Source: Actinoallomurus bryophytorum
GTDB taxonomy: Bacteria > Actinomycetota > Actinomycetes > Streptosporangiales > Streptosporangiaceae
Assembly (NCBI RefSeq): GCF_006716425.1
Contig: NZ_VFOZ01000001.1
Location: forward strand, 2,480,001-2,544,000
Direction: 5' to 3'
DNA: 64,000 bases
Within the stretch, counting starts at the first letter, position 1; the number at the start of each line of letters is the position of its first letter. Below the pieces are notes generated by a model. It searched no databases, was not told where the DNA came from, and worked only from the letters and a program-made list of their open reading frames with translations. Below are positions 1 to 8,181 of the stretch, piece by piece. The translations under genes and the position numbers were made by a program.

Positions 1-185
1 GCGGGCTCGATCTTGCGGAACCGTCCGCGCGCGTCCCTGGGCTGGAGGCGGCGCGGCCGGCCGGCGGCCCGCTCGACCGTGGCCGGACGATCGTGCTCGC
101 CGACCGAGTCCTTGGACCGCCGATGCCGCCCGCGGCTGTCGGTGGCCGAGACCTCGACCTGACGGCGGTTCCCCCGGTAGCGCAT
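1..185 (-). CDS. Arg-rich hypothetical protein, N-terminal part only
   Basis: An open frame on the minus strand starts with ATG at 185 and runs off the left edge without a stop, giving about 61 residues. It begins MRYRGNRRQVEVSATDS and is very rich in Arg, Asp and Ser, with the segment DARGRFRKIEP at the edge. I do not recognise a family. It is accepted only because the frame is open to the edge, faces away from the next gene, and no better frame covers this stretch. High GC makes chance open frames common, so this may not be a gene. Confidence 0.3.
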   Translation of the reverse strand, partial: MRYRGNRRQVEVSATDSRGRHRRSKDSVGEHDRPATVERAAGRPRRLQPRDARGRFRKIEP

Positions 186-409
186 CGAACGCCCCCTCAG
201 CACCTCCGTGCCCCGCGCACGCCTGCCCGGGGCTGGTGTCTGTTTCATACGCCGGTGCCCTACTGCGCTGCGGGCGAGGCTTATGAGACGGACCTAGGCC
301 GTAGCGTAAGCCGGATTCTCGGACTCCGTCACCCACCGCCCCCGCGTACGAACGGCCCGCACTGGCCATGCGACGTCGGCGCTTGCAGGCCCGAGCTACG
401 CTGCGAAGC

Positions 410-754
410 ATGCTCGTCCTTGCCGCCGTGCTCATCCTGGTCGCACTCGGCGTCTGGCTTTTCTGCCTCTTCGAGGTGCTGTCCATCACTGAGGGCGATG
501 CCCGTCATCTGCCAAAATTCGCCTGGTTCATGATCGTGCTGCTTCTCTTCGATCTCGGCGCGATCGCCTGGCTCGTCTTCGGACGCCGTCGCGGGTACGT
601 CACCGCCGACGTCTCCGCCTGGCCCCCGGACTTCCTCATGTCCGGAGACGGCGGCCCACAGGAGCCGGACGCACCGCTTCCCGTGGGACCCGACGACGAT
701 CCGGAGTTCCTCCGTCAGCTCGACCGCCGCCTGCGAGGCGACGACCAGGGCTGA
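410..754 (+). CDS. PLDc_N domain small membrane protein
   Basis: A 114-residue protein with two hydrophobic segments (about residues 1-23 and 37-60), the second ending in IAWLVFGRRRG. This is the pattern of the cardiolipin-synthase N-terminal (PLDc_N) family, which anchors in the membrane; its biochemical role is unknown. The acidic tail contains GPDDDPEFLRQLDRRL, also common in actinobacterial members. An ATG at 368 would add 14 Arg-rich residues. I prefer 410 because a -10-like TACGCT (397-402) lies 7 bases upstream, which would make the transcript start at or near the ATG (leaderless). A perfect 38-base palindrome follows the stop. Confidence 0.75.
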   Translation: MLVLAAVLILVALGVWLFCLFEVLSITEGDARHLPKFAWFMIVLLLFDLGAIAWLVFGRRRGYVTADVSAWPPDFLMSGDGGPQEPDAPLPVGPDDDPEFLRQLDRRLRGDDQG

Positions 755-771
755 CCTGAACCGCTTTGCAA

Positions 772-809
772 CGACCGGGGAGGAGGGCCGCGGCCCTCCT
801 CCCCGGTCG
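772..809. terminator. perfect palindrome after the PLDc_N gene
   Basis: Two 19-base arms, 772-790 and 791-809, are exact reverse complements with no spacer. The stem is GC-rich and starts 18 bases after the stop codon. There is no T tract, which is usual for actinomycete terminators. Confidence 0.65.
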
Positions 810-1239
810 AAGCGCCAGCCTCGCCACGCCGCCACCACGCCGTACGGCGGCCGCGACCCCGCGTGGGGCAACCGGCCCCGGTCGACCGGCACCGGCCCCC
901 GGTCGACCGACACGGGGCTTCCAGCGGCATCGCCGCCTCAGGAAGCCCTGCCGGACCAGGCATGCGCCCACCACATCCGGTCGGGCGCTCGCGTCCCCAC
1001 CGCGCGGCGCCGACTCATGGCGGCGCCTTCCTCCGTGACCACGACCGCCACCAGGAACACGCACCTGCGCCAGATCACGAACGCCCTGACGAGCCAAACC
1101 GGGCGCGCCCGGCCATCGGCCTCGGCACCTGACACCCACCCGCATCTCGCTCCGCTCCGCAGAGGGCGAGAACCACGTAGGTGGGTGTCAACCACGTAGG
1201 TAGAGGCATGAAGGAACCGCATCGGCCATCGACAGGGTC
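810..1239. other. intergenic stretch with no supported gene
   Basis: Only overlapping Arg/Pro-rich chance frames occur here. A 12-base direct repeat AACCACGTAGGT occurs at about 1171 and 1189, around a GTGGGTGTC that also appears inverted near 1132. This may be a regulatory site for a transcript entering the repeat field, but no gene start with a ribosome binding site follows. An 11-codon ATG frame at 1208 has no support. Confidence 0.4.
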
Positions 1240-2050
1240 CTGACGGCTACCCCGGGACGGCCTCCGTCCACCGCCATCCCCGGAGGTCTCCGGTGCCGGG
1301 TGGCGGTTGGTGGCCGGTGGCGGGGTGGCCCGTCGTGGGTAGCGGGCGGCGGTTGACCGGTGAACGGTAGCGGGTGGCGGGTGGCCCACGGGCCTATGGG
1401 CCCGTGGGTGGGCCCATGGCCATGGCCGGTGGCGGGCGGGCGGTGACCCGTAGCCGGGACGGCCTGTCGTGGGTAACCGGCGGCGGGGCCCCATGGTCGA
1501 CGGCGGAGGGCCGATGAGCGTTAACGAGTAGCCCGTGGCCCGTGGCCCGTGGCCCATGGCCGGGGGCCGGGGGCCGGGGGCCGGGGCCGGTAGCGGGCGG
1601 GCGGTGACCCGTAGCGGGGACGGCACGTCGTAGGTAACCGGCGGCGAGACGCCATGGTCGGCGACGGTTGGCCGGTAAGCGGTAACGGGTGGCCGAGGCC
1701 AGGGGGCCGGGAACCCATGGCCCATGGCCCATGGCCCATGGCCCATGGCCCGGGGTCAGTGGCCGGGAGGCCATGACCGGTGACCTATAGCCCGTGGCGG
1801 GCGGCCGGTGACCCGTAGCCGGGAAGGCGTGTCGTGGGTAACCGGCGGCGGGGCGCGCATGGTCGACGGCCGGAGGCCCGGTGAGCGGTAGCGGGTGGCC
1901 GGTGGCCCATAACCCGGGGCGGACCCGGTGGCGAGTGGCCCGTGACCTGCAGTCGGGGCGGGTGGCGGAAGGTGGCTTTCCGCCGAGAGGCCGGGCCGGT
2001 CTCGGGCCGGGATGCCGGCTTTGGTCGGCCGCTGCTGCCCGCGTACGTGA
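1240..2050. repeat. degenerate tandem repeat field of GGCCCATG / GTAGCGGGTGGC words
   Basis: About 800 bases are built from short G-rich words (ggtggcgg, cccgtggc, ccatggcc). A longer unit starting GTGACCCGTAGC recurs at 1443, 1604 and 1808, each time followed by a GTCGT(G/A)GGTAACCGGCGGC block and then a CATGGTC word; a weaker copy lies near 1331. Five consecutive CCATGGCC octamers occupy about 1714-1750. The minus-strand translations are Met-Gly-His-Pro repeats with no domain character, so I read the region as non-coding. CCATGGCC and GGGCCC words are palindromic, so strong secondary structure is likely. Confidence 0.7.
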
Positions 2051-2051
2051 G

Positions 2052-2088
2052 AACGCCCCGGTGGTGCTCGGGGCACCATCGGGGCGTT
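2052..2088 (-). terminator. hairpin downstream of the first L,D-transpeptidase gene
   Basis: Arms AACGCCCCGGTGGTGC (2052-2067) and the matching strand ending in GGGGCGTT (2088) pair with one mismatch. It lies 30 bases beyond the stop of the minus-strand gene. Confidence 0.65.
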
Positions 2089-2117
2089 GTCGGCGTAGGC
2101 CGGGTGGCCGGGTCGGC

Positions 2118-3284
2118 CTAGTGCAGCGCGCTGCCCTTGACCCAGCTGGTCCAGGACTGGTTCCAGAAGGTCCAGCCGTTGCCCGGCTCCAGCTTGCGGT
2201 CGGTGCCGGTGACGTTCACGGGGTCGCCGCGCTGGGCGATGTTGTAGAACCAGCGGGCACCGGTCGGCGACGTACGAACGCAGCCGTGGCTGATGTTGCT
2301 GTGGCCCAGCGCGTAGAACTGGCCGGGGCTCTCGTGGATGTACTCGCCGCGGTCGCTGATCCGCACCGCCAGCGGGATGTCCTCGGAGTAGTAGCCGGGG
2401 TCGCCCTTCTTACGCCCGGGCGACACCATGTGCACCATCGTCGCCTTTTCCTTGGTGAGATGGATGCCGCTGGCGGTGGTGTACTCCCGCGTCGTCCCCA
2501 TGCCCGTGCTGATCGGGAACTTCTTCACCGTGCCGTCGTGGTTGACCTTCATGTAGTGCGTCTTGCTGTTCGCGACGGTGATGTTCGACGCGCCGATCTT
2601 GAAGGACTTGGTGACGTCCTGCGTGCCGTAGACGCCCTTCAGCCCGCGTACGCCGGCCATGTGGGCGGTGAAGGTGATGTTCTGGTGCGGCTGCCAGTAC
2701 TTCTGGGTGCGGTAGACGACCTGCTGGTCCGAGATCCAGTGCCACGCGCCGACGTCGTTCTTGTCGGACTTGACCTCCAGGGCCTTCTCGACGTACGCCC
2801 GGTTGGCGATCGCCTTGTCGAAGGTCACGATGATCGGCATGCCCACGCCGACCTTCTCGCCCGGCATCGGCGTGACGTCGCTGATCGAGAACGTCTGAGT
2901 CGCCTTCTGCGCGGTGAACTTGCTCGTCGCGCTGACGGCCTTGCCCTCGGGGCTTTTGCCAGAGGCGTTGACGGCGTAAGCCGCGCCCGGCTTGAGCGTC
3001 CAGGTGGTCTTCCACTGCGTGTGGTCCGCGTTGAAGGCGCCGGGTACGGGCTTGTTGCCCGACACGACGCTGACCTGGTCGAGCTTGCCACCCTCCGCCG
3101 CGACCGTGATCCCCTGGTCCGGGCGTGCCTTGGCGGTACCGTCCACCGGCGTGATCCGTACCTGCGCGTCGGGCGCTTTCGTGCCGTTCTTACCGTTCGT
3201 GCCCGCCTCGCTGCTCGTGCATGCGCACGCGCCCGCCAGCAGTGCCGCCATGATCAACGCGACGGCCGACCGCCTATTACTCAC
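2118..3284 (-). CDS. L,D-transpeptidase with Ig-like domains (cell wall 3-3 cross-linking)
   Basis: A 388-residue exported protein of the YkuD/ErfK family. The order is a hydrophobic signal segment with an LLAGAC lipobox-like site, two bacterial Ig-like domains (about 40-240), and a C-terminal YkuD domain with the catalytic motif SHGCVR (Cys near residue 334). This is the architecture of mycobacterial LdtMt2-type enzymes, which make 3-3 cross-links in peptidoglycan outside the membrane. The GTG at 3284 is chosen because GGAGG sits 6 bases upstream; a GTG at 3308 would include that site. A paralogue with the same layout lies at 27665-28819. The residue before the lipobox Cys is Ala rather than Gly, so lipidation is likely but not certain. 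Confidence 0.9.
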   Translation of the reverse strand: MSNRRSAVALIMAALLAGACACTSSEAGTNGKNGTKAPDAQVRITPVDGTAKARPDQGITVAAEGGKLDQVSVVSGNKPVPGAFNADHTQWKTTWTLKPGAAYAVNASGKSPEGKAVSATSKFTAQKATQTFSISDVTPMPGEKVGVGMPIIVTFDKAIANRAYVEKALEVKSDKNDVGAWHWISDQQVVYRTQKYWQPHQNITFTAHMAGVRGLKGVYGTQDVTKSFKIGASNITVANSKTHYMKVNHDGTVKKFPISTGMGTTREYTTASGIHLTKEKATMVHMVSPGRKKGDPGYYSEDIPLAVRISDRGEYIHESPGQFYALGHSNISHGCVRTSPTGARWFYNIAQRGDPVNVTGTDRKLEPGNGWTFWNQSWTSWVKGSALH

Positions 3285-3361
3285 CCGAGTCCTCCCAGCT
3301 TTGCCCACAGCGGATGAGACGCACTAGGTGCGCAAAATGTTTGCCAGTTGGGGTTAGAAAA

Positions 3362-4339
3362 TCACCCGGCGTACGAGTGCAACCCTGAAACCAGATAGTT
3401 GATTCCAAAAAAGTTGAACAGCAGGCACCCGAACGCGATCAGCGAGACGATCGCCGCCTTCTTCCCTCGCCAGCCCGCGGTGGCGCGGGCGTGCAGGTAG
3501 CCGGCGTAGCCAACCCAGGTGATGAAAGACCAGGTCTCCTTGGGGTCCCAGCCCCAGTAGCGGCCCCACGCGGAGTCCGCCCAGATCGCTCCGGCGATGA
3601 TCGCGAAGGTCCAGATCGGGAACGCGAACATGATCGTCCGGTGTGCCAGGGAGTCCAGCACCGCGGGGCGGGGGACGCGGTCGAGCATCCCGCCCGGCTT
3701 GGCCGGAACATACAACTTGACCAGATAAAGGACAGTCGCGAGGCCGGCCACCGCGAACGTTCCCGTGGCGGTCACCGCGGCGGTCACGTGGATGGCGATC
3801 CAGTACGAGTGCAGCGCCGGGCGGAGCGGACCCGGGTCGTCGTAGAGCCAGATGGTGGCGACGCCGAGCGCGATCAGGACCGCCACCATGAGGTACGGGC
3901 CGAGCCAGCTGATCCGGTGGCGCCAGAGCATCACGAGGTAGACGGTGACCGCGGCGAACGTGATCGCGCACACGAACTCGTACATGTTGCCCCACGGCAC
4001 GCGGTCCGCGGCGATGCCGCGGGTGACGATCTCCGCGCCGTGCAGGCCCCACGCGATGACGTTCATGAGGATGGCGAAACGGCCCCAGTCGACCTTGCGG
4101 CGCTCCTCCGCCTCAGGCACGTCGTCCGCCTCAGGCACGTCGTCGGCCTCGACCTCACCGGTCTCCGGACCGCCCGCGCCGACCAGCACCTTGGCCTGCT
4201 CCGGTACGTCGGCCTCGGCACGACGGGCGAAGGCGACCTCCGCGGCGTACGCGACCATGGCCACGACGTAGACCAGCACGGCTCCGAGCATCAACTGGTT
4301 GCTCAGGTTCGCCAGATGGGTGTCGACCATGGTCGTCAC
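3362..4339 (-). CDS. ccsB: cytochrome c maturation protein CcsB (ResC)
   Basis: A 325-residue polytopic membrane protein of cytochrome c biogenesis system II, which with ResB carries haem across the membrane and attaches it to apocytochromes. It has about eight membrane segments, a charged acidic cytoplasmic loop (about 50-80), and the haem-handling tryptophan motif WGRYWGWDPKETW (about 255-267). The start is GTG at 4339, overlapping the resB stop by 4 nt (GTGA), so translation is probably coupled; an ATG three codons later is the alternative. It is the last gene of tlpA-ccdA-resB-ccsB. No terminator is obvious in the 77 bases before the next gene. Confidence 0.93.
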   Translation of the reverse strand: MTTMVDTHLANLSNQLMLGAVLVYVVAMVAYAAEVAFARRAEADVPEQAKVLVGAGGPETGEVEADDVPEADDVPEAEERRKVDWGRFAILMNVIAWGLHGAEIVTRGIAADRVPWGNMYEFVCAITFAAVTVYLVMLWRHRISWLGPYLMVAVLIALGVATIWLYDDPGPLRPALHSYWIAIHVTAAVTATGTFAVAGLATVLYLVKLYVPAKPGGMLDRVPRPAVLDSLAHRTIMFAFPIWTFAIIAGAIWADSAWGRYWGWDPKETWSFITWVGYAGYLHARATAGWRGKKAAIVSLIAFGCLLFNFFGINYLVSGLHSYAG

Positions 4340-5919
4340 TCCTCGTCAGGGGTTGTGGGAGCGGCCCCCGAGAGCCGCTCGGCGATCGCGTCGAACTCCG
4401 GTGTCGTGCCGCCTAGAGTCAGCCCGCCGATCTCGACCACCGTACGCCCGCCGTCTGTGGCCCGTGCACGGACCCACATCCTGCGGCGACGTACGAGGAA
4501 CGAGGTGACGATGCCAAGAATCGCGACGATGCCCGCGGCGAGCGCGGGGACGCGGCCGGGATCGTGGTTGACCTGGATGGTGATGTACTGCCGATAGCCG
4601 TCGAAGGTGACCGATCCGGCGCCGCCCGGCAGCGTCTCGGTCTGGCCGACGGCGAGCGGCTTGACCGCAGGCCCCATGATGAGCGGCTTCAGCTTGGCGG
4701 TGTCGAGCCGGTAGACCGACTGCGGCTCGCCGTTGGCCAGGCCGAGGTCGCCTTTGAACGCGAACAGCGCCACCTGGGGGTTCCACGGGGAGGGGAACGC
4801 CGAGGTGACCTTTCCCTGGGCGTCCGGGACGGCGGTCGGCCAGAACAGCCCGATGAAGCCGAGCTGGTCCGGCTGGGCGTCGGGGACCTTGATGACGCCC
4901 TCGGAGGCGTACGTCGCCTCGTTCGTCGGCAGGAACGGCACCGCGCCCTCGAAGGCGATCTGCCCCTTGCCGTCGCGGACGGTGAACCGCGGCGAGTATC
5001 CGTGACCGAGCAGGTAGACCCGCGCGCCGTCGATGTTGAGCGGGTGGTTGACCTGCAGGTCGTACGGGCGTACCGGCGCCTTGAGGTTCTTCTGGTAGCG
5101 GATCTTGGCGGCGAACTCCGTGGGCTGGCCCCGGTTGGCACCGGTGGAGAGGTAGGCCGCCTTGAACGAGTCGAGCCAGACGGTGAACGGCGGCAGCCCC
5201 GAGGAGGAGAAACTCCGGCCGCCCTTGAAGGCGTCGTAGGAGGTCAGCGAGTTCGAGAAACCCTCGCCCTCGGTCACCAGGACGTTGCCCTTGTAGCCGA
5301 AGGCCGCGCCGGAGCCGACCGCGAACAGCAGGACGAGCAGCGCCAGGTGGAAGACCAGGTTTCCGGTCTCCCGCAGGTATCCCTTTTCGGCGGCGACGTG
5401 GTCGTCGTGCACGTCGGTGCGGAACCGCCGGTCGCCCAATACCTTCGCGGCCTCGGCCAGCACCTCGCCGGGCGCGGCGTCGGTCTCGTAGGACGCGGTC
5501 TGCGGCAGCCGGCCAAGGTGGCGCGGGGCCTGCGGCGGCCTCGACCTGATGTGCTCGAAGTGCTGCCAGGACCGCGGCAGCACGCAGCCGGCGAGGGAGA
5601 TGAACAACAGGATGTAGATGGCCGCGAACCAGGGCGCCGCGAACACGTTGAACAGCGACATCCGGTCGAGCCAGGGCGCGATGGTCTTGTGGGCGTCGAA
5701 GAACGTGCTGACCTTCTCCGGCGCGATCGGGCGCTGCGGCAGAAACGACCCCGGCACGGTGCCCAGCGCGAGCATGAACAGCAGGACGAGTGCCGTGCGC
5801 ATCGAGGTGAGCTGCCGCCAGCCCCAACGGAGCCAGCCGACCAGGCCGATGCCCTCCGGCCGCTCCTTCGGGGCCTGAGGTGAGGTCTGCGCCTCTGGGG
5901 CGTCCGTGCTGGCAGTCAT
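4336..5919 (-). CDS. resB: cytochrome c maturation protein ResB
   Basis: A 527-residue membrane protein that partners with CcsB in system II cytochrome c maturation. Two membrane segments near the N terminus (about 45-65 and 105-125), a third near 200-220, a large extracytoplasmic domain, and a final membrane segment near 460 match ResB. The ATG at 5919 shares its first base with the ccdA stop (TGATG). The frame stays open upstream inside ccdA, but that extension is Arg/Pro-rich shadow sequence. The N-terminal 35 residues are polar and poorly conserved in such proteins. Confidence 0.92.
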   Translation of the reverse strand: MTASTDAPEAQTSPQAPKERPEGIGLVGWLRWGWRQLTSMRTALVLLFMLALGTVPGSFLPQRPIAPEKVSTFFDAHKTIAPWLDRMSLFNVFAAPWFAAIYILLFISLAGCVLPRSWQHFEHIRSRPPQAPRHLGRLPQTASYETDAAPGEVLAEAAKVLGDRRFRTDVHDDHVAAEKGYLRETGNLVFHLALLVLLFAVGSGAAFGYKGNVLVTEGEGFSNSLTSYDAFKGGRSFSSSGLPPFTVWLDSFKAAYLSTGANRGQPTEFAAKIRYQKNLKAPVRPYDLQVNHPLNIDGARVYLLGHGYSPRFTVRDGKGQIAFEGAVPFLPTNEATYASEGVIKVPDAQPDQLGFIGLFWPTAVPDAQGKVTSAFPSPWNPQVALFAFKGDLGLANGEPQSVYRLDTAKLKPLIMGPAVKPLAVGQTETLPGGAGSVTFDGYRQYITIQVNHDPGRVPALAAGIVAILGIVTSFLVRRRRMWVRARATDGGRTVVEIGGLTLGGTTPEFDAIAERLSGAAPTTPDEE

Positions 5920-6650
5920 CAGATCACCGTCTTGAAGCCGGATACCCAGCCTTGCATCTTGATCGTGAGGTCGGTCCAGGCACCGGTGACCAGGAGCACC
6001 CCGATCGTGACGAGCAACCCGCCGCCGACGCGCATCACCGCCTGGTAGTGCCGCTTGACGAAGCCGAACGCGCCCAGCGCCCTGCGGTAGGCCAGCGCGG
6101 TGATCAGGAACGGCAGTCCCAGGCCGAGGCAGTACGCGAACGACAGCAGCGCCCCGCGGGTCGCGCTCGCCTCGCTGTAGGCCATCGCCTGTACGGCGGC
6201 GAGCGTCGGCCCGATGCACGGCGTCCAGCCGAGCCCGAACAGCATGCCGAGCAGTGGCGCGCCGGCCACGCCCGCGGCCGGGAGGCGGCTGGACTTGACC
6301 GTGCGCTGCAGGCCGGGGACGAATCCCATGAACGCCAGGCCCAGCACGATGGTGATCGCGCCCAGCACCCGGGTGAGCACGGTGGCGTGCCGCTGCAGCA
6401 GCGCGCCGAAGCCGCCGAAGGCCAGCCCGGCGCTGACGAACACGACCGTGAAGCCGAGGACGAACAGCGCGACGCCCAGCAGCAGCCGTCCCCGTCGCTG
6501 CGCGGCCAGGTCGGCGCCGCTCATGCCGGTGACGTAGGACAGGTAGCCGGGCACCAGCGGGAGTACGCACGGGGACAGGAAGGAGACGAGGCCGGCCGCC
6601 GCCGCGACCGGGAACGCCAGCACCAGGGAGCCGTCGGTAACCGTGCTCAC
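5919..6650 (-). CDS. ccdA: thiol-disulfide carrier CcdA
   Basis: A 243-residue membrane protein with six predicted segments. It moves electrons from cytoplasmic thioredoxin to the extracytoplasmic thioredoxin TlpA/ResA so that apocytochrome CXXCH cysteines stay reduced. The paired cysteines are in [11 protein letters not shown] (first segment) and [10 protein letters not shown] (fourth). The start is GTG with a GAGGAG site about 9 bases upstream. It lies 25 bases after tlpA and overlaps resB by one base, so it belongs to the same operon. Confidence 0.93.
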   Translation of the reverse strand: MSTVTDGSLVLAFPVAAAAGLVSFLSPCVLPLVPGYLSYVTGMSGADLAAQRRGRLLLGVALFVLGFTVVFVSAGLAFGGFGALLQRHATVLTRVLGAITIVLGLAFMGFVPGLQRTVKSSRLPAAGVAGAPLLGMLFGLGWTPCIGPTLAAVQAMAYSEASATRGALLSFAYCLGLGLPFLITALAYRRALGAFGFVKRHYQAVMRVGGGLLVTIGVLLVTGAWTDLTIKMQGWVSGFKTVI

Positions 6651-6675
6651 CTCGTGTGCTCCTCGCCTGTCCGGA

Positions 6676-7248
6676 TCACTTCTCGGCCACGAGCCGGGTG
6701 ACGATGTCCTTCAGGGACGTGTACGACACGCTGCCGATGGTGCGTGCCGCGACGGTGCCCCGGCGGTCGATGACGAGCGTGGACGGCACGGCGTTGGGCG
6801 GAATGTCGCGGAACGACAGCGCGATCTGCCCCGCCTGGTCGAACAGGCTCGGGTAGGTGATCTTGAAGGTGCGGAGGAACGCCTGCGCGTTGTCCTTGCC
6901 ATCTTTGATGTCGACGCCCACGAACTGCACGCCGGAGGCCTTGGTCTCGTCGTAGACCTTCTGCATCGTCGGCGCCTCGGCGCGGCAGGGCGCACACCAG
7001 GACGCCCAGAAGTTGACCACCGTGACCTTGCCCTTGAAGTCGGCCAGGCCGAGCGGCGTGCCGTCGAGCGCGGTGCCCTTGACGGCGGGCGCGGGCTTGC
7101 GGTCCTTGATCAGCTCACTGGCGCCGTCGCCCGCGACGTACCGCGAGTCGCCCGGGCCACCGCTCTGCACTGCCGACGCGCCCGCACAGCCCGCGAGGGC
7201 GCCGGCGAGAAGGATCACGGCCGGCACGGTCAGAACACGACGGATCAC
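6676..7248 (-). CDS. TlpA/ResA-type thioredoxin lipoprotein
   Basis: A 190-residue secreted thioredoxin-fold protein that reduces apocytochrome c outside the membrane. It has a lipobox (LAGALAGC), a short linker, and a thioredoxin domain with the active site [11 protein letters not shown] (about 80-90) and a cis-Pro loop at VPSTLVID. The GTG at 7248 is chosen because AGGAG lies 8 bases upstream and the signal peptide begins there; longer in-frame forms would place soluble sequence before it. It is the first gene of the cytochrome c maturation operon, and a dyad operator lies just upstream. Confidence 0.92.
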   Translation of the reverse strand: MIRRVLTVPAVILLAGALAGCAGASAVQSGGPGDSRYVAGDGASELIKDRKPAPAVKGTALDGTPLGLADFKGKVTVVNFWASWCAPCRAEAPTMQKVYDETKASGVQFVGVDIKDGKDNAQAFLRTFKITYPSLFDQAGQIALSFRDIPPNAVPSTLVIDRRGTVAARTIGSVSYTSLKDIVTRLVAEK

Positions 7249-7262
7249 GGGGAAGCTCCTAC

Positions 7263-7279
7263 TACTACAGGGCGTAGTA
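7263..7279. promoter_or_regulatory. BlaI/CopY-like dyad operator upstream of tlpA
   Basis: A perfect inverted repeat TACTAC-N5-GTAGTA lies 14 bases upstream of the tlpA start, between it and the histidine phosphatase gene. The shape matches the TACTAC...GTAGTA operator I recall for actinobacterial BlaI-type repressors. No BlaI gene lies in the window, so the regulator would act in trans. The dyad itself is seen; the regulator identity is inference. Confidence 0.55.
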
Positions 7280-7303
7280 CTTGGTCCTATTGTGCCCGAG
7301 GGG

Positions 7304-7936
7304 TCAGGCGCCAGGAACACTGGGGCGGCGCGACAGCTCCCCGGCCGGCTCGGCGTAGTCGACCTTGACCACCCGGCCGTCGTCGTAGGTGATGCTCGTG
7401 ACGCTGGCCAGGCCGCACTGACGCCGTGCCGGGTTGTGCCACAGCCTGCGTCCCTCGATCTTGCGGCGGGTCACCCAGATGGGCAGCTGGTGGCTGACGC
7501 ACACCGCTTCGTGCCCGGCGGCGGCTTCGCGTATGTCGGCCATGGCGGCCAGCATCCGGCGGGCGATCTCCTCGTAGGGCTCACCCCACGAGGGACGGAA
7601 GGGGTTCCAGAGGAAGGGCCAGTGCTCGGGGCGGCGCAGCGATCCGTCACCGACGCCGAAAGTATGGCCCTCGAAGTGGTTGGCGGCCTCGATCAGCCGC
7701 TCGTCGGTCCCGATCGGCAGCCCGAGCGTCGCGGCGATCGGCGCCGCCGTCTCCTGGGCGCGTTCCATCGGGGAGGAGTACAGCACGGTGATGTCACGCC
7801 CGGCGAACCACTTGGCCGCAGCGTCGGCCATCAGCCGCCCGTCATCGCTGAGGTGGTAGCCCGGCAGGCGCCCGTAGAGGACACCCTGCGGATTGTGCAC
7901 CTCGCCGTGGCGGAGGAGATGAACGATGGTCTTCAT
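7304..7936 (-). CDS. histidine phosphatase family protein
   Basis: A 210-residue cytoplasmic enzyme of the phosphoglycerate-mutase-like phosphatase superfamily. The catalytic LLRHGEV motif (His at residue 10) is at the N terminus, followed by YSSPMERAQETA (Arg and Glu of the pocket) and a second catalytic His in CVSHQLP. The substrate cannot be told from sequence. In many actinomycetes such a gene sits between hemL and the cytochrome c maturation operon; here hemL is about 6.8 kb away with a lanthipeptide locus and a metabolic cassette between. Confidence 0.88.
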   Translation of the reverse strand: MKTIVHLLRHGEVHNPQGVLYGRLPGYHLSDDGRLMADAAAKWFAGRDITVLYSSPMERAQETAAPIAATLGLPIGTDERLIEAANHFEGHTFGVGDGSLRRPEHWPFLWNPFRPSWGEPYEEIARRMLAAMADIREAAAGHEAVCVSHQLPIWVTRRKIEGRRLWHNPARRQCGLASVTSITYDDGRVVKVDYAEPAGELSRRPSVPGA

Positions 7937-8020
7937 GGCCGCCTCAGACTACCGGGCGGCCGGCACCGCGAAGCCAGGCGGGTGGAGACCGTCGGTGAAG
8001 ATTCGGCAGCGAGGACGTGA

Positions 8021-8048
8021 TCGGGGCCCTCGCGTGCGAAGGCCCCGA
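8021..8048 (-). terminator. hairpin after the lanthipeptide precursor gene
   Basis: Arms TCGGGGCC (8021-8028) and GGCCCCGA (8041-8048) pair perfectly around a 12-base loop that can extend the stem. It begins 14 bases after the precursor stop and would end the lanL-lanA transcript. Confidence 0.65.
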
Positions 8049-8061
8049 CCTGTCAGGGGTG

Positions 8062-8181
8062 TCAGCAGACGGTCGTCCAGGTGGGGACGCGGTCCGCCGC
8101 GGCGGGGATGCACGGCGTCCGGTCCTCGGCCACGCTCTCCTCGGGCAGCCGCTGCAGTTCGTCCAGGTTGCTGGTGATCAT
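8062..8181 (-). CDS. candidate lanthipeptide precursor (class III/IV type leader)
   Basis: A 39-residue ORF. The N-terminal leader MITSNLDELQRLPEES has the amphipathic LxxLQ / LPE-type signature of class III and IV lanthipeptide leaders. The C-terminal part TPCIPAAADRVPTWTTVC has two Cys (24 and 39) and four Thr (22, 34, 36, 37) available for dehydration and ring closure; there is no Ser in the core. The ATG overlaps the stop of the synthetase gene by 4 nt (ATGA), and AGGA lies 8 bases upstream. Leader and core match a lanthipeptide better than any other reading of this spot. The leader cleavage site is not visible; an Arg-Thr junction at 21/22 is one guess. The product and ring pattern are unknown. 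Confidence 0.8.
   Translation of the reverse strand: MITSNLDELQRLPEESVAEDRTPCIPAAADRVPTWTTVC

Noticed and set aside
1208-1243. 11-codon ATG frame before the repeat field
   Set aside because: No ribosome site, no downstream gene that it could control.
1075-2079. Minus-strand frames coding Met-Gly-His-Gly-Pro-Trp repeats
   Set aside because: They are translations of the low-complexity repeat field in several frames at once, with no ribosome site, signal or domain.
1881-3317. 478-residue plus-strand frame opposite the first L,D-transpeptidase
   Set aside because: Antisense shadow; composition is Arg/Val/Asp-rich without motifs.
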